The notes beneath the pieces are model-generated. The model ran no database searches, had not been told where the DNA came from, and saw only the letters and a list, made by a program, of their open reading frames with translations. A program made the position numbers and the translations under genes. Below, one piece after another: positions 11,901-23,783 of a DNA stretch of 64,000 nucleotides. Within the stretch, counting starts at the first letter, position 1. Each line of letters begins with the position of its first letter. Source of the DNA: Pisolithus tinctorius (lineage: Eukaryota; Basidiomycota; Agaricomycetes; Boletales; Pisolithaceae); assembly GCA_024663395.1 (NCBI GenBank), contig JANFAH010000084.1, positions 147,204-211,203 on the forward strand, given 5' to 3'.

Positions 11901-14900
11901 TTGGACCGCTATCCGCTTGCGGCGGAGCTTAGTTCTAGATCCCTCGCATTTTTACAGGCAGAGCCACCCATCGCGTACCACGAGATGGCATTTACCCTCC
12001 ACCGCATTCACACTGAGTGTTACTCACTTCTTCACTGTTTCGCCAGCGATTGCAAAATACCTATATCCCTTATACCGCATCTGGGGAACGAAATCGACAT
12101 CACTGGCACCAGAGCGGACTGCTTCACGATCGAGACCGCCCAGCAGGCTGTAGGTCCGATGTACACGAAGCTTAAGGACAGTCTGGGTAGAACCAAGAAG
12201 CGTGAACTGGCAGCCATCGCAGAAAAGAGACAGAAGGTGGCTCAGAACATTGATCATTATGCGGAAATCAAAGCCCAGCATGATACTCGCGTCTCCGCCG
12301 CGCTTGCTGCTGCGTTCGTAGCCTTTAGAAGTGCTCCAGATAAAGTCAGCCCGGTTGTAAAGGGAATCATGAATGGCATCAAGGCAAGCATATAGTATCC
12401 TTGGTGGTTACTTCGTCGTCTTATTGATTTTTCCTAGAACGAGGAAAATTTGGATCTGCAGACCCGTTCCGCTGTCGCTGTCGCCAACTTTATTGACTTC
12501 TGTGTGCAACACAATATCTCCCAGCCTCCCGACAAAATCGTCAAGAATCTATGCACATTCCTATGCCAAGATGTGGACCAAACGCCGACTTTCGCGTACT
12601 CGCGGACAACACTGAAAGGCATCCTCTCTTTGCAATTGTGGTCGAAAGCTGCTGCTAGTAAGAGCGTGAAGGATGTTCAAGACAAGGACAAGGAAAAGGG
12701 TGAGGCTTCGAAGTCAGAAGGGGAAACTGCGAGGGCAAAGTTGTCTCGAAGAGGAGCTGGCCTTGCCTTCCAGAAGTTGTCTGCAAAGTTCGGTTCGCGA
12801 CTGCTGGATGTCATCCCCAAGATGTGGCAATCCATGGCTGGTGGATTGTTGAGCGCATGTAGTACAGGTATGAGGTAATCGGTACGCCTATTGTATACAC
12901 TAATGCGATTGTATTTAGAATCACCTCAAGAAGCAGACGCTCTCGTGGAAAAGCAATGTGGTCAAGATGTCATCGATTCCTTGAGCGTCCTCGGGGCTGT
13001 TGTGCCGACCTTACATTCTGACCTTCGACCTCGGGTTTTGGAGTTGTTTCCAGCCATGACAATAGCTCTGCGAAGTCGGTATGCCATCATCCGTCAATCT
13101 GCTGCACGTTGTTTCGCGACGATCTGTGACGTCATGACCACCGATGCCATGCGATACGTGGTCGAGAACTTCATCCCCCTTATGGGAGATGCGGTTATGT
13201 TGTCAAACCGACAGGGCATTGCCGAAGCTATCTACCGTGAGTAGATACAGGCGTCTCCAGCGGTTATCTGCTGAAGCTGCTACTAGATATTGTCCAGAAG
13301 CTGGATATGAAGACTCTTCCATATGTTCTCTTCCTCATCGTCCCAGTGCTTGGTAGAATGAGTGATCCAGATGATGATATACGATCAACCGCGACCAACA
13401 CCTTTGCTTCGCTGGTTAAGATGGTACCACTAGAGGCAAGTTTCTCGAGTGAAATTTACCCTTTCGGCTATCTGAACATATTCGCTAGGCTGGTTTGCCA
13501 GATCCGCCAGGTTTTTCCGAGGAACTCTTGAAGCGACGTGAAGATGAACGGAAGTTCCTCACCCAACTTCTAGACGGCAGCAAAGTGGAGCCGTATACGA
13601 TTCCTGTACCCATCAAAGCGGAACTTCGCAAATACCAGCAAGATGGCGTGAATTGGTTGGCGTTCCTGGCCAAGTATCAATTACATGGTATACTCTGTGA
13701 TGGTAAGAACTTCTCGTGAGAATGTGCCTCAGGAACGCCTCGCGCTGACGCGCCACAGATATGGGTCTCGGTAAGACCCTTCAATCAATTTGTATATTGG
13801 CCGGCAAACACGCGGAACGTGCGAAGAAACACGAAGAGACCAAATCGGCTGATTCCGTCCACCTGCCGTCCCTAATCATATGCCCACCTACATTGACTGG
13901 CCACTGGTACTATGAAATATTGAAGTACACCGAAAATCTTCGTCCCATCCTCTATGTTGGCAGTTCGAAGGATCGTGCGAAGATCGTATCGAAGATCTCC
14001 ACTACGGACGTCGTCATTACCTCGTACGAAGTCGTCCGCAACGACATCTCCAGCCTGGAAGACATAAATTGGCTATACTGCGTCCTCGATGAAGGACACG
14101 TTATCAGGAATGCTAAAACAAAATTGACGAAGGCGGTAAAAGCCATACAGGCGCAGCATCGCTTGATTTTATCGGGCACTCCAATACAAAATAATGTCCT
14201 TGAATTATGGAGTCTATTCGATTTTTTGATGCCAGGGTTCTTGGGCACGGAAACCTCATTCAACGAGAGATTCAGCAAGCCGATTCTATCAAATCGTGAC
14301 GGAAAGGCGAAGTCTGGCGAAGCTGGTGAGCTCCTGTCCAGCAGCGGCTTTAGTTTAGTGCTCACGCATTGCCCCAGCTGCGTTGGCACTCGAGGCACTC
14401 CACAAACAAGTCTTACCATTCCTGCTCCGTCGTCTAAAGGAGGACGTACTCAATGATCTACCGCCGAAAATTATTCAGGACTACTATTGCGAGTTGTCCG
14501 AGGTCCAAAAGACACTTTACGACGACTTCTCCAAGTCGCAGGCGAAAGTTGAAGCAGAGGGCGTGATCCGTTCCAAATCCACCGGGACGGCTAAGGAGGG
14601 TGCCCAGCAGCACGTCTTCCAGTCACTTCAGTACCTCCGAAAGCTTTGCAACCATCCTTCACTGGTCATGGGAACGAATGCGGATGCCGTGACGGCGGCT
14701 CTGGCTAAGGCACGATGCAAAGTTGAGAATCTCAGTGATATCCAACACGCGCCAAAACTGCAGGCTTTGCGGTACGACTTCTGCATTCACTGTTGCCTAA
14801 TCCTGATGTTTTTTTTCTAGCCAGTTGCTGATTGACTGTGGCATTGGAGGAGGCCTTGCTGTTTCCTCCGACGCGGGGAAGACAGATGCTTTGGAAGGCG

Positions 14901-15614
14901 TCACAGAAACGAGTGGTGCATTTTCTCAACATCGCGCTCTGATCTTTTGCCAAATGAAACAAATGCTGGACATAATCGAAAACGACCTGTTCAAGCACCA
15001 TATGCCGTCCGTGACCTACATGCGACTCGATGGCAGCACCGATCCTAACAAGCGACATGCTATCGTTCAAACCTTCAACGCAGACCCTAGCATCGACTGC
15101 CTCCTGCTGACAACACACGTCGGTGGCTTGGGCTTGACATTAACGGGAGCCGATACGGTCATTTTCGTGGAGCACGATTGGAATCCTATGAAAGATCTGC
15201 AGGCCATGGATCGAGCTCATCGCATTGGCCAGAAGAAAGTTGTGAATGTGTACCGCCTAATTACGAAAGGGACCTTGGAAGAAAAGATCATGGGGTACGT
15301 GTGAACGATCTTTCTAGGTTGCAGCTGCTAAATGCTCCCGTTACAGTTTACAACGCTTCAAGTTGAATATCGCAAATTCCGTCGTCACCCAACAAAATTC
15401 TGGCTTAGGAACGATGGACACCGACCTCGTCCTCGATCTGTTCAGGCGTACTTCCGAGGAAGAGGATGCTGCAGCTGCGGCGAAGAAGGTCAAAGATACG
15501 TCTGGCCCTGTCAGCCAGAAGAACATTTTACAAGGTCTTGATGACCTTCCTGCCGAAGAAGAGTACGAGGGCTTAGACCTTACAAGTTTCATGGGTTCTC
15601 TTGGGATGCAGTAA
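8933..15614 (+). CDS. MOT1: Mot1/BTAF1, SNF2-family TBP-removing ATPase
   Basis: Mot1 uses ATP to strip TBP from DNA and redistribute it among promoters in the nucleus. Eighteen exons: 8933-8943, 8997-9198, 9249-9922, 9972-10276, 10327-10442, 10491-10804, 10857-11038, 11087-11141, 11195-11708, 11766-12383, 12438-12867, 12919-13236, 13287-13435, 13489-13702, 13759-14325, 14378-14771, 14821-15294, 15347-15614. All phases close at 1,934 aa, the usual family size. The N-terminus is HEAT-repeat-rich (MTSRLDRLLLLLDTGS, then FGDFVSDQVVAPVRETVSQ, which spans an intron). The C-terminal SNF2 motor has Walker A MGLGKT (1369-1374), DEGH (1478-1481), SGTPIQN, and the helicase C motif MDRAHRIGQKK. The first exon has only 11 nt. 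Introns 10443-10490, 12384-12437 and 13436-13488 use GC instead of GT donors. Confidence 0.94.
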
Positions 15615-15907
15615 TTAACATTCCATCCGGACAGCTCTCCTTCAGCGCTTTGATATTACAATCTGATACTACATATGTTTGCATCTAGTAGTCGACTGTA
15701 ACCATACATATCCCGAAGTAATGTGTAAGGTAGACCACTGTACTAGAAGCGAATCTTTTCCCCAGCTCCTAAAAGCCCTTGACTAACACTGACCTCTCGA
15801 GCAGTTCGAGCGCCCATAGCACAGCTCAGCGTCCCGCAGCGGTGCTTGCACTTGTTGGCAACTCCAAAGATGAATCCGTAGCTTAGATATCTCATCTTGA
15901 CACAACC
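15615..15907. other. Spacer between MOT1 and twinfilin
   Basis: About 290 bp between a 3' end and a 5' start on the same strand. It should hold the MOT1 3' UTR and the twinfilin promoter. I see no other gene in it. Confidence 0.5.
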
Positions 15908-17245
15908 ATGGCAGCTACTTCGGGCATCGGTCTTTCTGCAGAATTAACTCGAGCTTTCTCTGCCGCTGTAGAGACGCAGAACATCCGCTTCATAAAGGTC
16001 GTCATCCGGAATGGTACGAGAACATCTATCCACACCCCACGGGCGCATTTTCATCTTGTGGGAACAGAATCACTTGTACCAGTCACCTCAGTAGATGTTA
16101 CTGGATCTCTAGAAGAGGACCTTGCATTGCTTGACTCCCATCTGGCGGAGAATGACCCGTGTTACATCCTCGCACGCCTGGACGATCCGTCTTCCGAATG
16201 GCTTCTGATCAGTTATGTTCCCGATAGTGCCAAAGTTAGAGATAAAGTACGCGTCTGCACCACTGATTCCTTTACGAAGACAGCACAACCTCTGATATTC
16301 ACGATAAGATGCTCTACGCCTCTACGCGTAACTCCCTGTCCAAGTCCCTCGGATCCACCGTATTTACTGACAGTCTCTTCGCAACCTCGAAGGCAGATGT
16401 TACCCCGGAGGGTTATGCTGCGCATAAACGACACCAGGCTGCTCCACAACCTTTGAGTGCCAGAGAGCAGGAAATGGCCGATATCAAGGCCGCTGAGAGA
16501 CAAGCAGCAGGTAATGTGTATGAAGGCAGCAGAGCCCGACAAAATCACCTTGGTGACGGCAAGGTGGGCTACAAATGGACTCCAGAGGCTGAAGACGCCG
16601 TTAAGCGATTGGGTCATGGGGAGGGGAATCAGGTCGTGGTTTTGGTGAGTCTTCTAGGCACACACGGAGTGGTTATTAGCGACTGAATCTGTTGCATATC
16701 CGTAGCAAATTGAGTTGTCAACCGAAACGCTCATTCTCCACTCGAGTTCAGAAGCTCAGGTTAATACATTGAGCTCTTTGATACCTGCCTCTGAGCCCTG
16801 TGAGTTGTCTCGTCTCCGGTCAGTGTGGTCATCGACTAATTTGAATGGTCAGCTTTCACGCTCTATGCCTGGTCACATTCCTACTCAGCCACGAAACGCG
16901 ACATTAGTATGCCGGTCCACTCCATTGAAATGCGCTGCGGCCTTACCTGACTTGTAATCCGTAGTATTCATTTATTCTTGCCCAAGCGCCTCACCCATCA
17001 AATATCGAATGATGTACTCCTCGGGCGCCCTGCAGATATTCAGGGAAGTAAAGGCGTTCCTGGAAACCACACCGAGCTTCTTGCTTGCACCCAAGAAACT
17101 TGAGACCTCAGACCCTTCCGAACTAACAGAACAGTATTTCATGCAAGAGTTAGGCTTTAGTAGTGGGCCAGTAGATGATACCCACAATTCAGCGATGCAG
17201 AGGAACGCCTTTGCCCGGCCCAGAGGGCCTGCCCGAAGACGCTGA
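15908..17245 (+). CDS. TWF1: Twinfilin, actin monomer-binding and filament-capping protein
   Basis: Twinfilin has two ADF/cofilin homology domains; it binds ADP-actin monomers and promotes filament end turnover at cortical patches. Exons: 15908-16013, 16068-16246, 16309-16644, 16706-16799, 16853-16906 and 16965-17245; phases close at 349 aa, the normal size. Domain 1 starts with MAATSGIGLSAELTRAF and includes LLISYVPDSAKVRDKMLYAS, the typical ADF-H actin-binding helix. The linker has PLSAREQEMADIKAAE. Domain 2 includes FTLYAWSHSYSATKRDIIF and SPIKYRMMYSSG. The basic tail FARPRGPARRR matches the capping-protein-binding C-terminus of the family. The ATG at 15908 lies in a good context (ACAACCATGG). 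Confidence 0.93.
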
Positions 17246-17517
17246 CGACGGATGTCTGAGTAGCTTCCATATCGCTGTTTTCCTACTTAGTGCGACTGGT
17301 TGCTTGGACTATCTTTTGAATGATCCGGATTTCTGTAATTCGACCGCATGCTGGGACGTCACATGCAGGACACAGTACCCTTTTGGCAACCTGCCGAGTT
17401 CCAGCTTTCTTTAATTATGCCCCGCCCCCATACTGAGCCACTTGGTCAGTCGTGGGATCCGGATCTTGGGAATACATATGAGCAGCGGAACTCTTGCCCC
17501 GGAAATCTCTCATCGCC

Positions 17518-19657
17518 ATGATGTTCAAGGCCGCACGACGACCGGGGAGGGTGCTCGTATATGTCGCGTTCAGACCCAATGCTGTTTGGGTATCGGCCGG
17601 GTCTGTGAGATGGTACAGTGTGAGCGCGCAGCCCCCGAAGTCCAAAGTATGGCCATCCGCGGATGAAGCAGTCAAGGACGTGAGGTCAGGCGTTACTTTG
17701 TTGTGCGGTGGTTGAGTATAATGAATCATGGTCTAACCTCCTACACCACCTCACTGAGTCCTCGCTCGTCAGGGTTCGGACTCGCTGGCGTACCAGGTGT
17801 GTGGGGCTCTGCATCATTCAAGTCGTGGCCCCGATCTCAACGGAGTTACCACTCGAGACACCCTTCTCGGGGCTCTCGTGAAGAGAACAGATATCAACGG
17901 ACTAACTGCCGTGTCAAACAACGCAGGCGCAGGAGATTCCGGGCTAGGTGCCTCATTCGTGGTCTGCATCGTTCCGTAGCCTAATCTTACCGTCCATAGG
18001 TAAACTTCTTAGTAGCAAGCAAATCGACAAAATCATTGCGTCATACCCAGGAGGGTGGGTGTGCTGTTTTGCACGAAACGCCAGTCGTTGTTGCTAACGG
18101 CTACTGCAGCAATAAGACTTTCGAAGCATTGTATCTCAATGGGCAAATTTCACTTGAACTCTGTCCTCAGGGCACTCTTGTCGAGAGGTTGCGGGCTCAT
18201 GCAGCTGGTATACCTGCCTTTTATACCCCTACAGGTGCATCAACCGCAGTAGAGGAAGGAGCTATCCCTGTACGTTACAACGAGGGTGGCTTCGCGAATG
18301 GAGTAAAGATACCAGGAGTCAAGAAAGAAAGTCGCGAGTTCAATGGGCGTAAGTATGTCATGGAGACAGCAATCCCTGGTGATGTCGCTTTCATCCGCGC
18401 GTGGAAGGTCGATGAAGTCGGTAACTGTGTTTTTCGGTAAGAATATCGACCGACATCTGCGGTATCTGTTTTATTTGGCACAAGGTACACGCAGAATAAC
18501 TTCGGTACCGCGATGGCGAAAAATGCCAAGTTGACTATTGTTGAGGTGAGGAATCAGTTTCTGAAGTTCCCTTCCCGCCGTGTGCAGACCTGTGCCCGCA
18601 GGCCGACCAAATCGTCCCGGTTGGTTCGCTCTCGCCAAATGCCATACATGTGCCAGGTATATATGTCGACCGAATCGTTCGCGCCACGGAACCAAAGCGG
18701 ATTGAAATCGTGTCCTTGGCGAAAGGCGATTCCACGGGAACACCAGGGGGAAGTATGGCTGCATTGGATCACAGACACCGCATCGCACGACGGGCTGCCA
18801 GGGAAATCAGAGATGGGTACTACGTTAACCTCGGTATTGGCATGCCGACTCTTGTTCCAGAGCATCTGCCACCTGGTGTAAAGGTTTGGTTGCAGAGCGA
18901 GAACGGTATCCTGGGTATGGGACCTTATCCAACTGAGGAGCAACTGGATCCGTATGTTTACAAATTGCGTTTCCCTGACAGCCTCTGAGCCGTTGTGAAC
19001 CCTAGAGACATCATCAACGCTGGGAAGGAGACCGTGACGCTATTGCCAGGAGCATCGATATTTGGTTCGTACGTGAAAGTAACGGGGCTTGTTCGGTCAA
19101 CCCACTGAATGTGATTAGATTCAAGTGAGTCCTTCGCAATGATTCGAGGAGGTCATATAGACGTCGCGATTCTTGGAGTAAGTAAATGCTATTATTCGCA
19201 TTTCCTGTGTTTCCACAAATGTAATCATCCTGCGCAGGCAATGCAAGTCTCTCAAGCTGGCGATATCGCCAATTTTATGATCCCAGGAAAGTTGGTGAAA
19301 GGTACGCTATTTGAAACGACCTGTGATCACGCGTTCCAAACATGCATCCTAGGAATTGGCGGGGCAATGGACCTTGTCTCCAACCCTGACAAAACCAAAG
19401 TTATTGCGGTCATGGAGCATTGCGCGAAGGATGGCAGCCCGAAAATCCTTAAGCAATGCAGTCTTCCACTTACTGGAGCTCGAGCTGTCAGCCAGATTAT
19501 CACAGACCTAGCAGTTTTCAACGTCGATAGGGAGAATGGCGAACTCGAATTAACAGAACTCCAGGAGGGGGCGATTCTTGAGGAGGTGAAGGCGAAGACG
19601 GGTTGCGAATTCAGGTTATCCCTAGGCTTTTGCAAGGGCGATGGATTGGCGCTATGA
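17518..19657 (+). CDS. Succinyl-CoA:3-ketoacid CoA-transferase, mitochondrial
   Basis: SCOT (OXCT1 type) moves CoA from succinyl-CoA to acetoacetate in mitochondria. In fungi related transferases also detoxify or exchange short acyl-CoAs. Exons: 17518-17710, 17773-17796 (24 nt), 17858-17947, 18000-18054, 18110-18436, 18485-18545, 18602-18951, 19006-19064, 19119-19177, 19238-19301, 19353-19657; phases close at 528 aa. The N-terminus [12 protein letters not shown] with few acids looks like a mitochondrial presequence. The alpha half has [20 protein letters not shown] and [20 protein letters not shown]. The beta half has [18 protein letters not shown] and the catalytic glutamate E350 in [12 protein letters not shown]. 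The tail after TGCEF does not look like the usual family end, so one more 3' intron is possible. An antisense open frame at 17415-17729 is taken as a shadow. Confidence 0.92.
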
Positions 19658-21765
19658 CTACGACGGCTTGTGATGGTGTTCGCCTCGTTCACATCTAGAC
19701 TTCAAATTTGATAGGTCATAGCTAGCTAGCTGATCTATCACGCAAACCTCGTGGACATCGTTGCCAAGGTGTTGCATTTCTGTGATGCATTGCACTGAAC
19801 CCTGGAGTTGGACTGTTGGGCACTACCATTAGCACAAACATGTGTAAGCAGTGAACATTCAGCGTCATAGGGACGGTCGTTTTCTTTTCCGTTGTGCGGG
19901 TAATTATGTATGGACACACGTGCCTCTGCGATTACTCTCATGTTCCCGAGTGAAGGGTTACATCAATGATAAGATAGCATGACCGTTCCAAGTTCGGTTC
20001 TATGACCAATCGATATCGCACCTGTGCTCTATATTTTTCCAAAGCTCCCAAATTGCCTCATTGGTATCGGGTTCTGTCAGGCCTTGCAGCGCAGGCATGT
20101 TGGGTTTGCCACACCATGAGTGTTCCAATTATGGACTCAGACCATCCATATACATCTTACGGTTCAGATTACCGCAGAGGATGACATCATGATACCTAGC
20201 AACCAATCCGAGATCTGGAATTGTGAGGAATGGAAACTGTTCGAGAAACTCACGTAAGGAGCTGGATATGACACAAGCAAAGGCCCTTCGGGGTGTGCAG
20301 ATACAGGATGAATGTCCCACTGAACGATGACGCGCACAAACTGGTATGCGATTACGCTATCGATCACTCGCGTCGGTAATGTCAACGTCCATATCTTGTG
20401 CAAGAGAGGTGTTGGGATGATTTGCACGGTCTAGTCTGGATACTAACCTGTGTGATGCAGGGAGCGGCATCAGCGGAGTCTAGCTGGCACTTAAACGTAA
20501 ATTATTGGATTCTTACGTTGAAGAATGGACGTCAGCAGAGAACCTGAGAAGAACCTTTAACATGGCACAAACCAGCGATCCGACTTTGATATCGATGAGC
20601 TCCTGCACTCCTGTTAACCGACATAAACGGTAGTCATTTCCGATGCTAATGACAGTGTTACACGTTCAGACGTAAGCAGATAACCTTAAGAACCCTAAGA
20701 ACCCCTGAACATTGCACAGAACATTGCGAGCACGCAGATTCAACGCCGATTAATTGATTGATGTGTCATCCTCAATTTCCAGTTCAGCGATTCGACTACC
20801 ATGTTGCGCGGTCGATATTCCCTAAATGCATCCTACTACTTATGGAATAGTAGTAATACCAAACATGCTTCTTGCATACGTACCAGGTTGGATGGTACTC
20901 CATTTCTGTAACGGTCGGCTAGGTCGGGGCACCCGGCACGTGTCGGACCGCACAACTATCTACTACGTTCTGTTCGAGTACTACCTTCCCGACTACTTGA
21001 TCCGTGAAAATCAGATATTTCGGCGATGGTCCACTGGTGTCGCGATACGAGAGAAGCGCATTCATGCACAATGCCGTCTAACTGCGCCATGATATGTCAT
21101 GGTACCCTGTCAGGTGTTTAGCCAGCATGCCCAGGTCACGCTAATTTCTGCGGGCTTTACTCTCAGTTCTTATCTGGATAAAAGAGGGAGTATAATTCCT
21201 TGTTATGTTGGGTTGAATAAAGTTCTCTGACATGCGCCGGTGAGTTCTTTTAGACCCTTAGCCGTGTATCCTCACTTTCTCCGCCCCAGCCATACCTTCA
21301 GGGTACCCTCCAATTAATGGCGCCTATGCAACAATCGGTCTTACAAAAAGGCAAGGGGGAGGGGGGGCTTTTTGTGCAAAGCAGAAATGCATCCCTATCC
21401 ACACAATTCATTTTTGCATCCTGACCACCCTAACTCAACCGTCGCCTGTTCGACGTTTTTCAGCGCGCCCCAATCAAGTGATCCCTGCTTGCTACCGGCT
21501 CAACCCGTGAGTCATCTTGAGCGGATCAGGTCATGTATGCTTAAAGTGAGCATAGAATGTCGTCCCCAACGTATTAGACCATACTTGTCCGGGGTGCGGC
21601 GAAGGGGGGGGCGTTTCATCACTACAAGGCCAGCCATTAGCCTCGTTGCCGTTTTGATCACTGTCTGACAATGCAGAAGGATTCGTCTGCGAGTCGTATC
21701 CGTTCGGTGGCTCAATCCAATATACCTCGGAGCCGAGTCAAGTGATTCATCCCAGTATCACGTGC
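19658..21765. other. Gene-free stretch with possible relics
   Basis: About 2.1 kb with no gene I can support. The minus strand of 20002-20430 has two short coding-like frames (PALQGLTEPDTNEAIWELW and LLHKIWTLTLPTRVIDSVI) without start codons or consistent splicing, possibly remains of one gene. A G-rich tract lies at 21355-21367. From about 21655 a plus-strand frame stays open into the next gene and may be an unrecognised upstream exon. Confidence 0.4.
21355..21367 (+). repeat. G-rich homopolymer tract
   Basis: Thirteen bases consisting of G except for one A. It is a simple sequence with no visible partner tracts close enough to propose a folded quadruplex. Confidence 0.6.
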
Positions 21766-22254
21766 ATGTCCAACAATACCACCTCGGATGCAGAGCTGGG
21801 ACCAGCCGGAGTGGATAACGCCAACAGCGTTTTCCCTCAAAATGCGGTACAGGAGGTGAACCGCATATGCGATGCCAGCTGCGGCGCAGGCGCCCTCGTC
21901 AATGTAAGCAACATTTACTTAATTCCTTGCGATGGCCAGTTTTTCACGTCATGTTTCCATTCGACACCGTATTTACAGGAAACTCAGTACGCTAACTGCC
22001 CACCAACACGATGCCTCTATTCAAATGCAGAGGGGACATTGTGTTTACAAGAGATCAGCTGTGGGACGGTTTCGAGCCACTTTGTTGGTCATGGCATACG
22101 TAATAAATCTCGCAAGGAGGTTATCTACTGCGGGTGGGAAGGGTGTGTCAAAGCAGTTGCTCGACACACATTTGTCCGCCATATTCGTGAAGTACACCTT
22201 GGACACGTAAGGGGGACGAGTGCCCACAGCTCGGATTCAAAGCAACAAGACTAA
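21766..22254 (+). CDS. Small CCHH zinc-finger-like orphan protein
   Basis: The predicted protein has about 137 aa if the intron 21904-21978 (GTAAGC donor, TTTACAG acceptor) is removed, or 162 aa if it is kept, since its 75 nt are in frame and stop-free. The C-terminal half has two Cys-Cys-His-His-like units, the second being YCGWEGCVKAVARHTFVRH followed by IREVH. This resembles short zinc-finger proteins that are frequent in mushroom genomes and have no known role. The first ATG in frame is at 21766, but the frame is open upstream to about 21655 (it reads EGFVCESYPFGGSIQYTSEP), so a 5' exon may be missing from this model. DNA binding is possible but not shown. Confidence 0.5.
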   Translation: MSNNTTSDAELGPAGVDNANSVFPQNAVQEVNRICDASCGAGALVNVSNIYLIPCDGQFFTSCFHSTPYLQETQYANCPPTRCLYSNAEGTLCLQEISCGTVSSHFVGHGIRNKSRKEVIYCGWEGCVKAVARHTFVRHIREVHLGHVRGTSAHSSDSKQQD

Positions 22255-23783
22255 TCCCTCTTCCTTGGAGACCCGGTGAAATGGTGCAGATCGCCCCGCT
22301 GTTCGGGGCATCCCAGCCTGGAAGTGAGTACGTTTGTACCAGACAATATTTCGAGGTTACCTCTCACCTTTGACTCACAGAACACGAGCTATGGACTAGA
22401 ATGGACTATTATTCATCGATGGAAGCGTTAGAGCCTGCCTCTATGATATACATGCATAGGGATTCATGATATACCATGCTTGAGTGGGCGTAGATTGCTG
22501 GTGGCCATCTTTCTTAATTTTTCAATCTCAGTCTCATTCAGACACCGTACGGCGTTCATGATGGGCATGAGTACTCGGACGCCCAAGGTAAAACTCGACT
22601 GTGGCAGACCGCCGTTGCTGTTGCCGTCCACCAGACATTTTTTATGAGTACCGATTTCGTCATCTGAACAACCAGTCTTCCAAGTCGACTGGCTCACCGG
22701 ACCACATTCAAGCCCGAGGCTGTCGCTGGCTGTCGATATCCCCTAATTTGGTCAACTCGGCCGCTCGCAGAGCATAGACAATTTAGAAGTTTATGACCCA
22801 GTTCCCATTCTCGCAGAGCGTGATCAGGGTGTTACTCATCCACCACGCATGAAAGTTGAGGTTGGGACGTCGCAAATACCGATCACTACGTTCGTTTGTT
22901 TCTGGTACAGCCCTATCTATCCAAATTAGTCGCAACTGCCTTGTTATTATTATTATTAGCAATGTTACTTACCTTTCGGGGGGCAAACAGGCGGTGGCGT
23001 TCCCGGGCAATTACCCTCGTGGCTTTCAGCTAAAGGAGTTCAGGTGGCGGATATCTTGGTCTTGTGTATTAGAAGATAAACCAGCAGGGAATCACCCCGA
23101 TAAAGATGATATGGACATAACTTGGGGAGTGAGCCTCGTAATTGTCGCTCAATTACCACATCCGGCTTCTGTTTTGTCGGTGCAATTTCCGGGGTTAAAT
23201 TCGTCATGCCGCAAGAGTGGTAGCAACGTATAGGCTTGCTAACGGAACCACAAAGCTCCTGAGCGTGGCATAACTTTTGTCGAGGACAGATGACCTGTCA
23301 ACATCGATAAGCATGTTAAAAGTCTCATAATTACCAATATTGTGACTGTCGAATCTTGGTCGAATCAGTACTTGGTTTCTGTGGATAATCTTTGTTTCGG
23401 TGCTGTGGTGTTCTTGTTAGCAGTGGCGGTGTCGGTGACTGCGGGTGGAGCTTTCGTTGTCATCTTGTTGCGAAAATATTCAAGTGTTCAGGGTTCTTCA
23501 ATACAACTGTCGTAGTAGTCGCGTAGGGCCTCTACTAACTGCGCATCAGTGCCGAGAGCGTCCGCAATCGCTAGCCTGGTTGAGCTGGTGTTGCTGTAGG
23601 CCGACGCTTGACCCACTTATTGCACGGTGGCGTTTGACGCGAAAATCATATTATTGCCTTCAGCCTGCCCTCTTCCAGTGTCCAAAGCATTCGAGTCGTT
23701 ACTCGAGACTTCTCCGCCTTAACTCGCCCAGTACGTTCAGGACTACGAGGGTTTGTCACGCAATTGTCGTCTAGTCATCGACC
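22255..23783. other. Gene-free stretch upstream of KNR4
   Basis: About 1.5 kb. A minus-strand frame at 22697-22464 looks coding-like and Cys-containing (TGCSDDEIGTHKKCLVDG), but has no ATG or splice partners that I can place. The last few hundred bases should include the KNR4 promoter. No repeat or RNA gene was recognised. Confidence 0.4.

Noticed and set aside
17415..17729. 104-aa minus-strand frame over the CoA-transferase start
   Set aside because: The plus strand encodes a presequence joined in phase to a clear family domain, so the antisense frame is a shadow.
20681..20706. CCCTAA-like motif suggesting an internal telomere repeat
   Set aside because: Only two imperfect units are present, not a tandem array.
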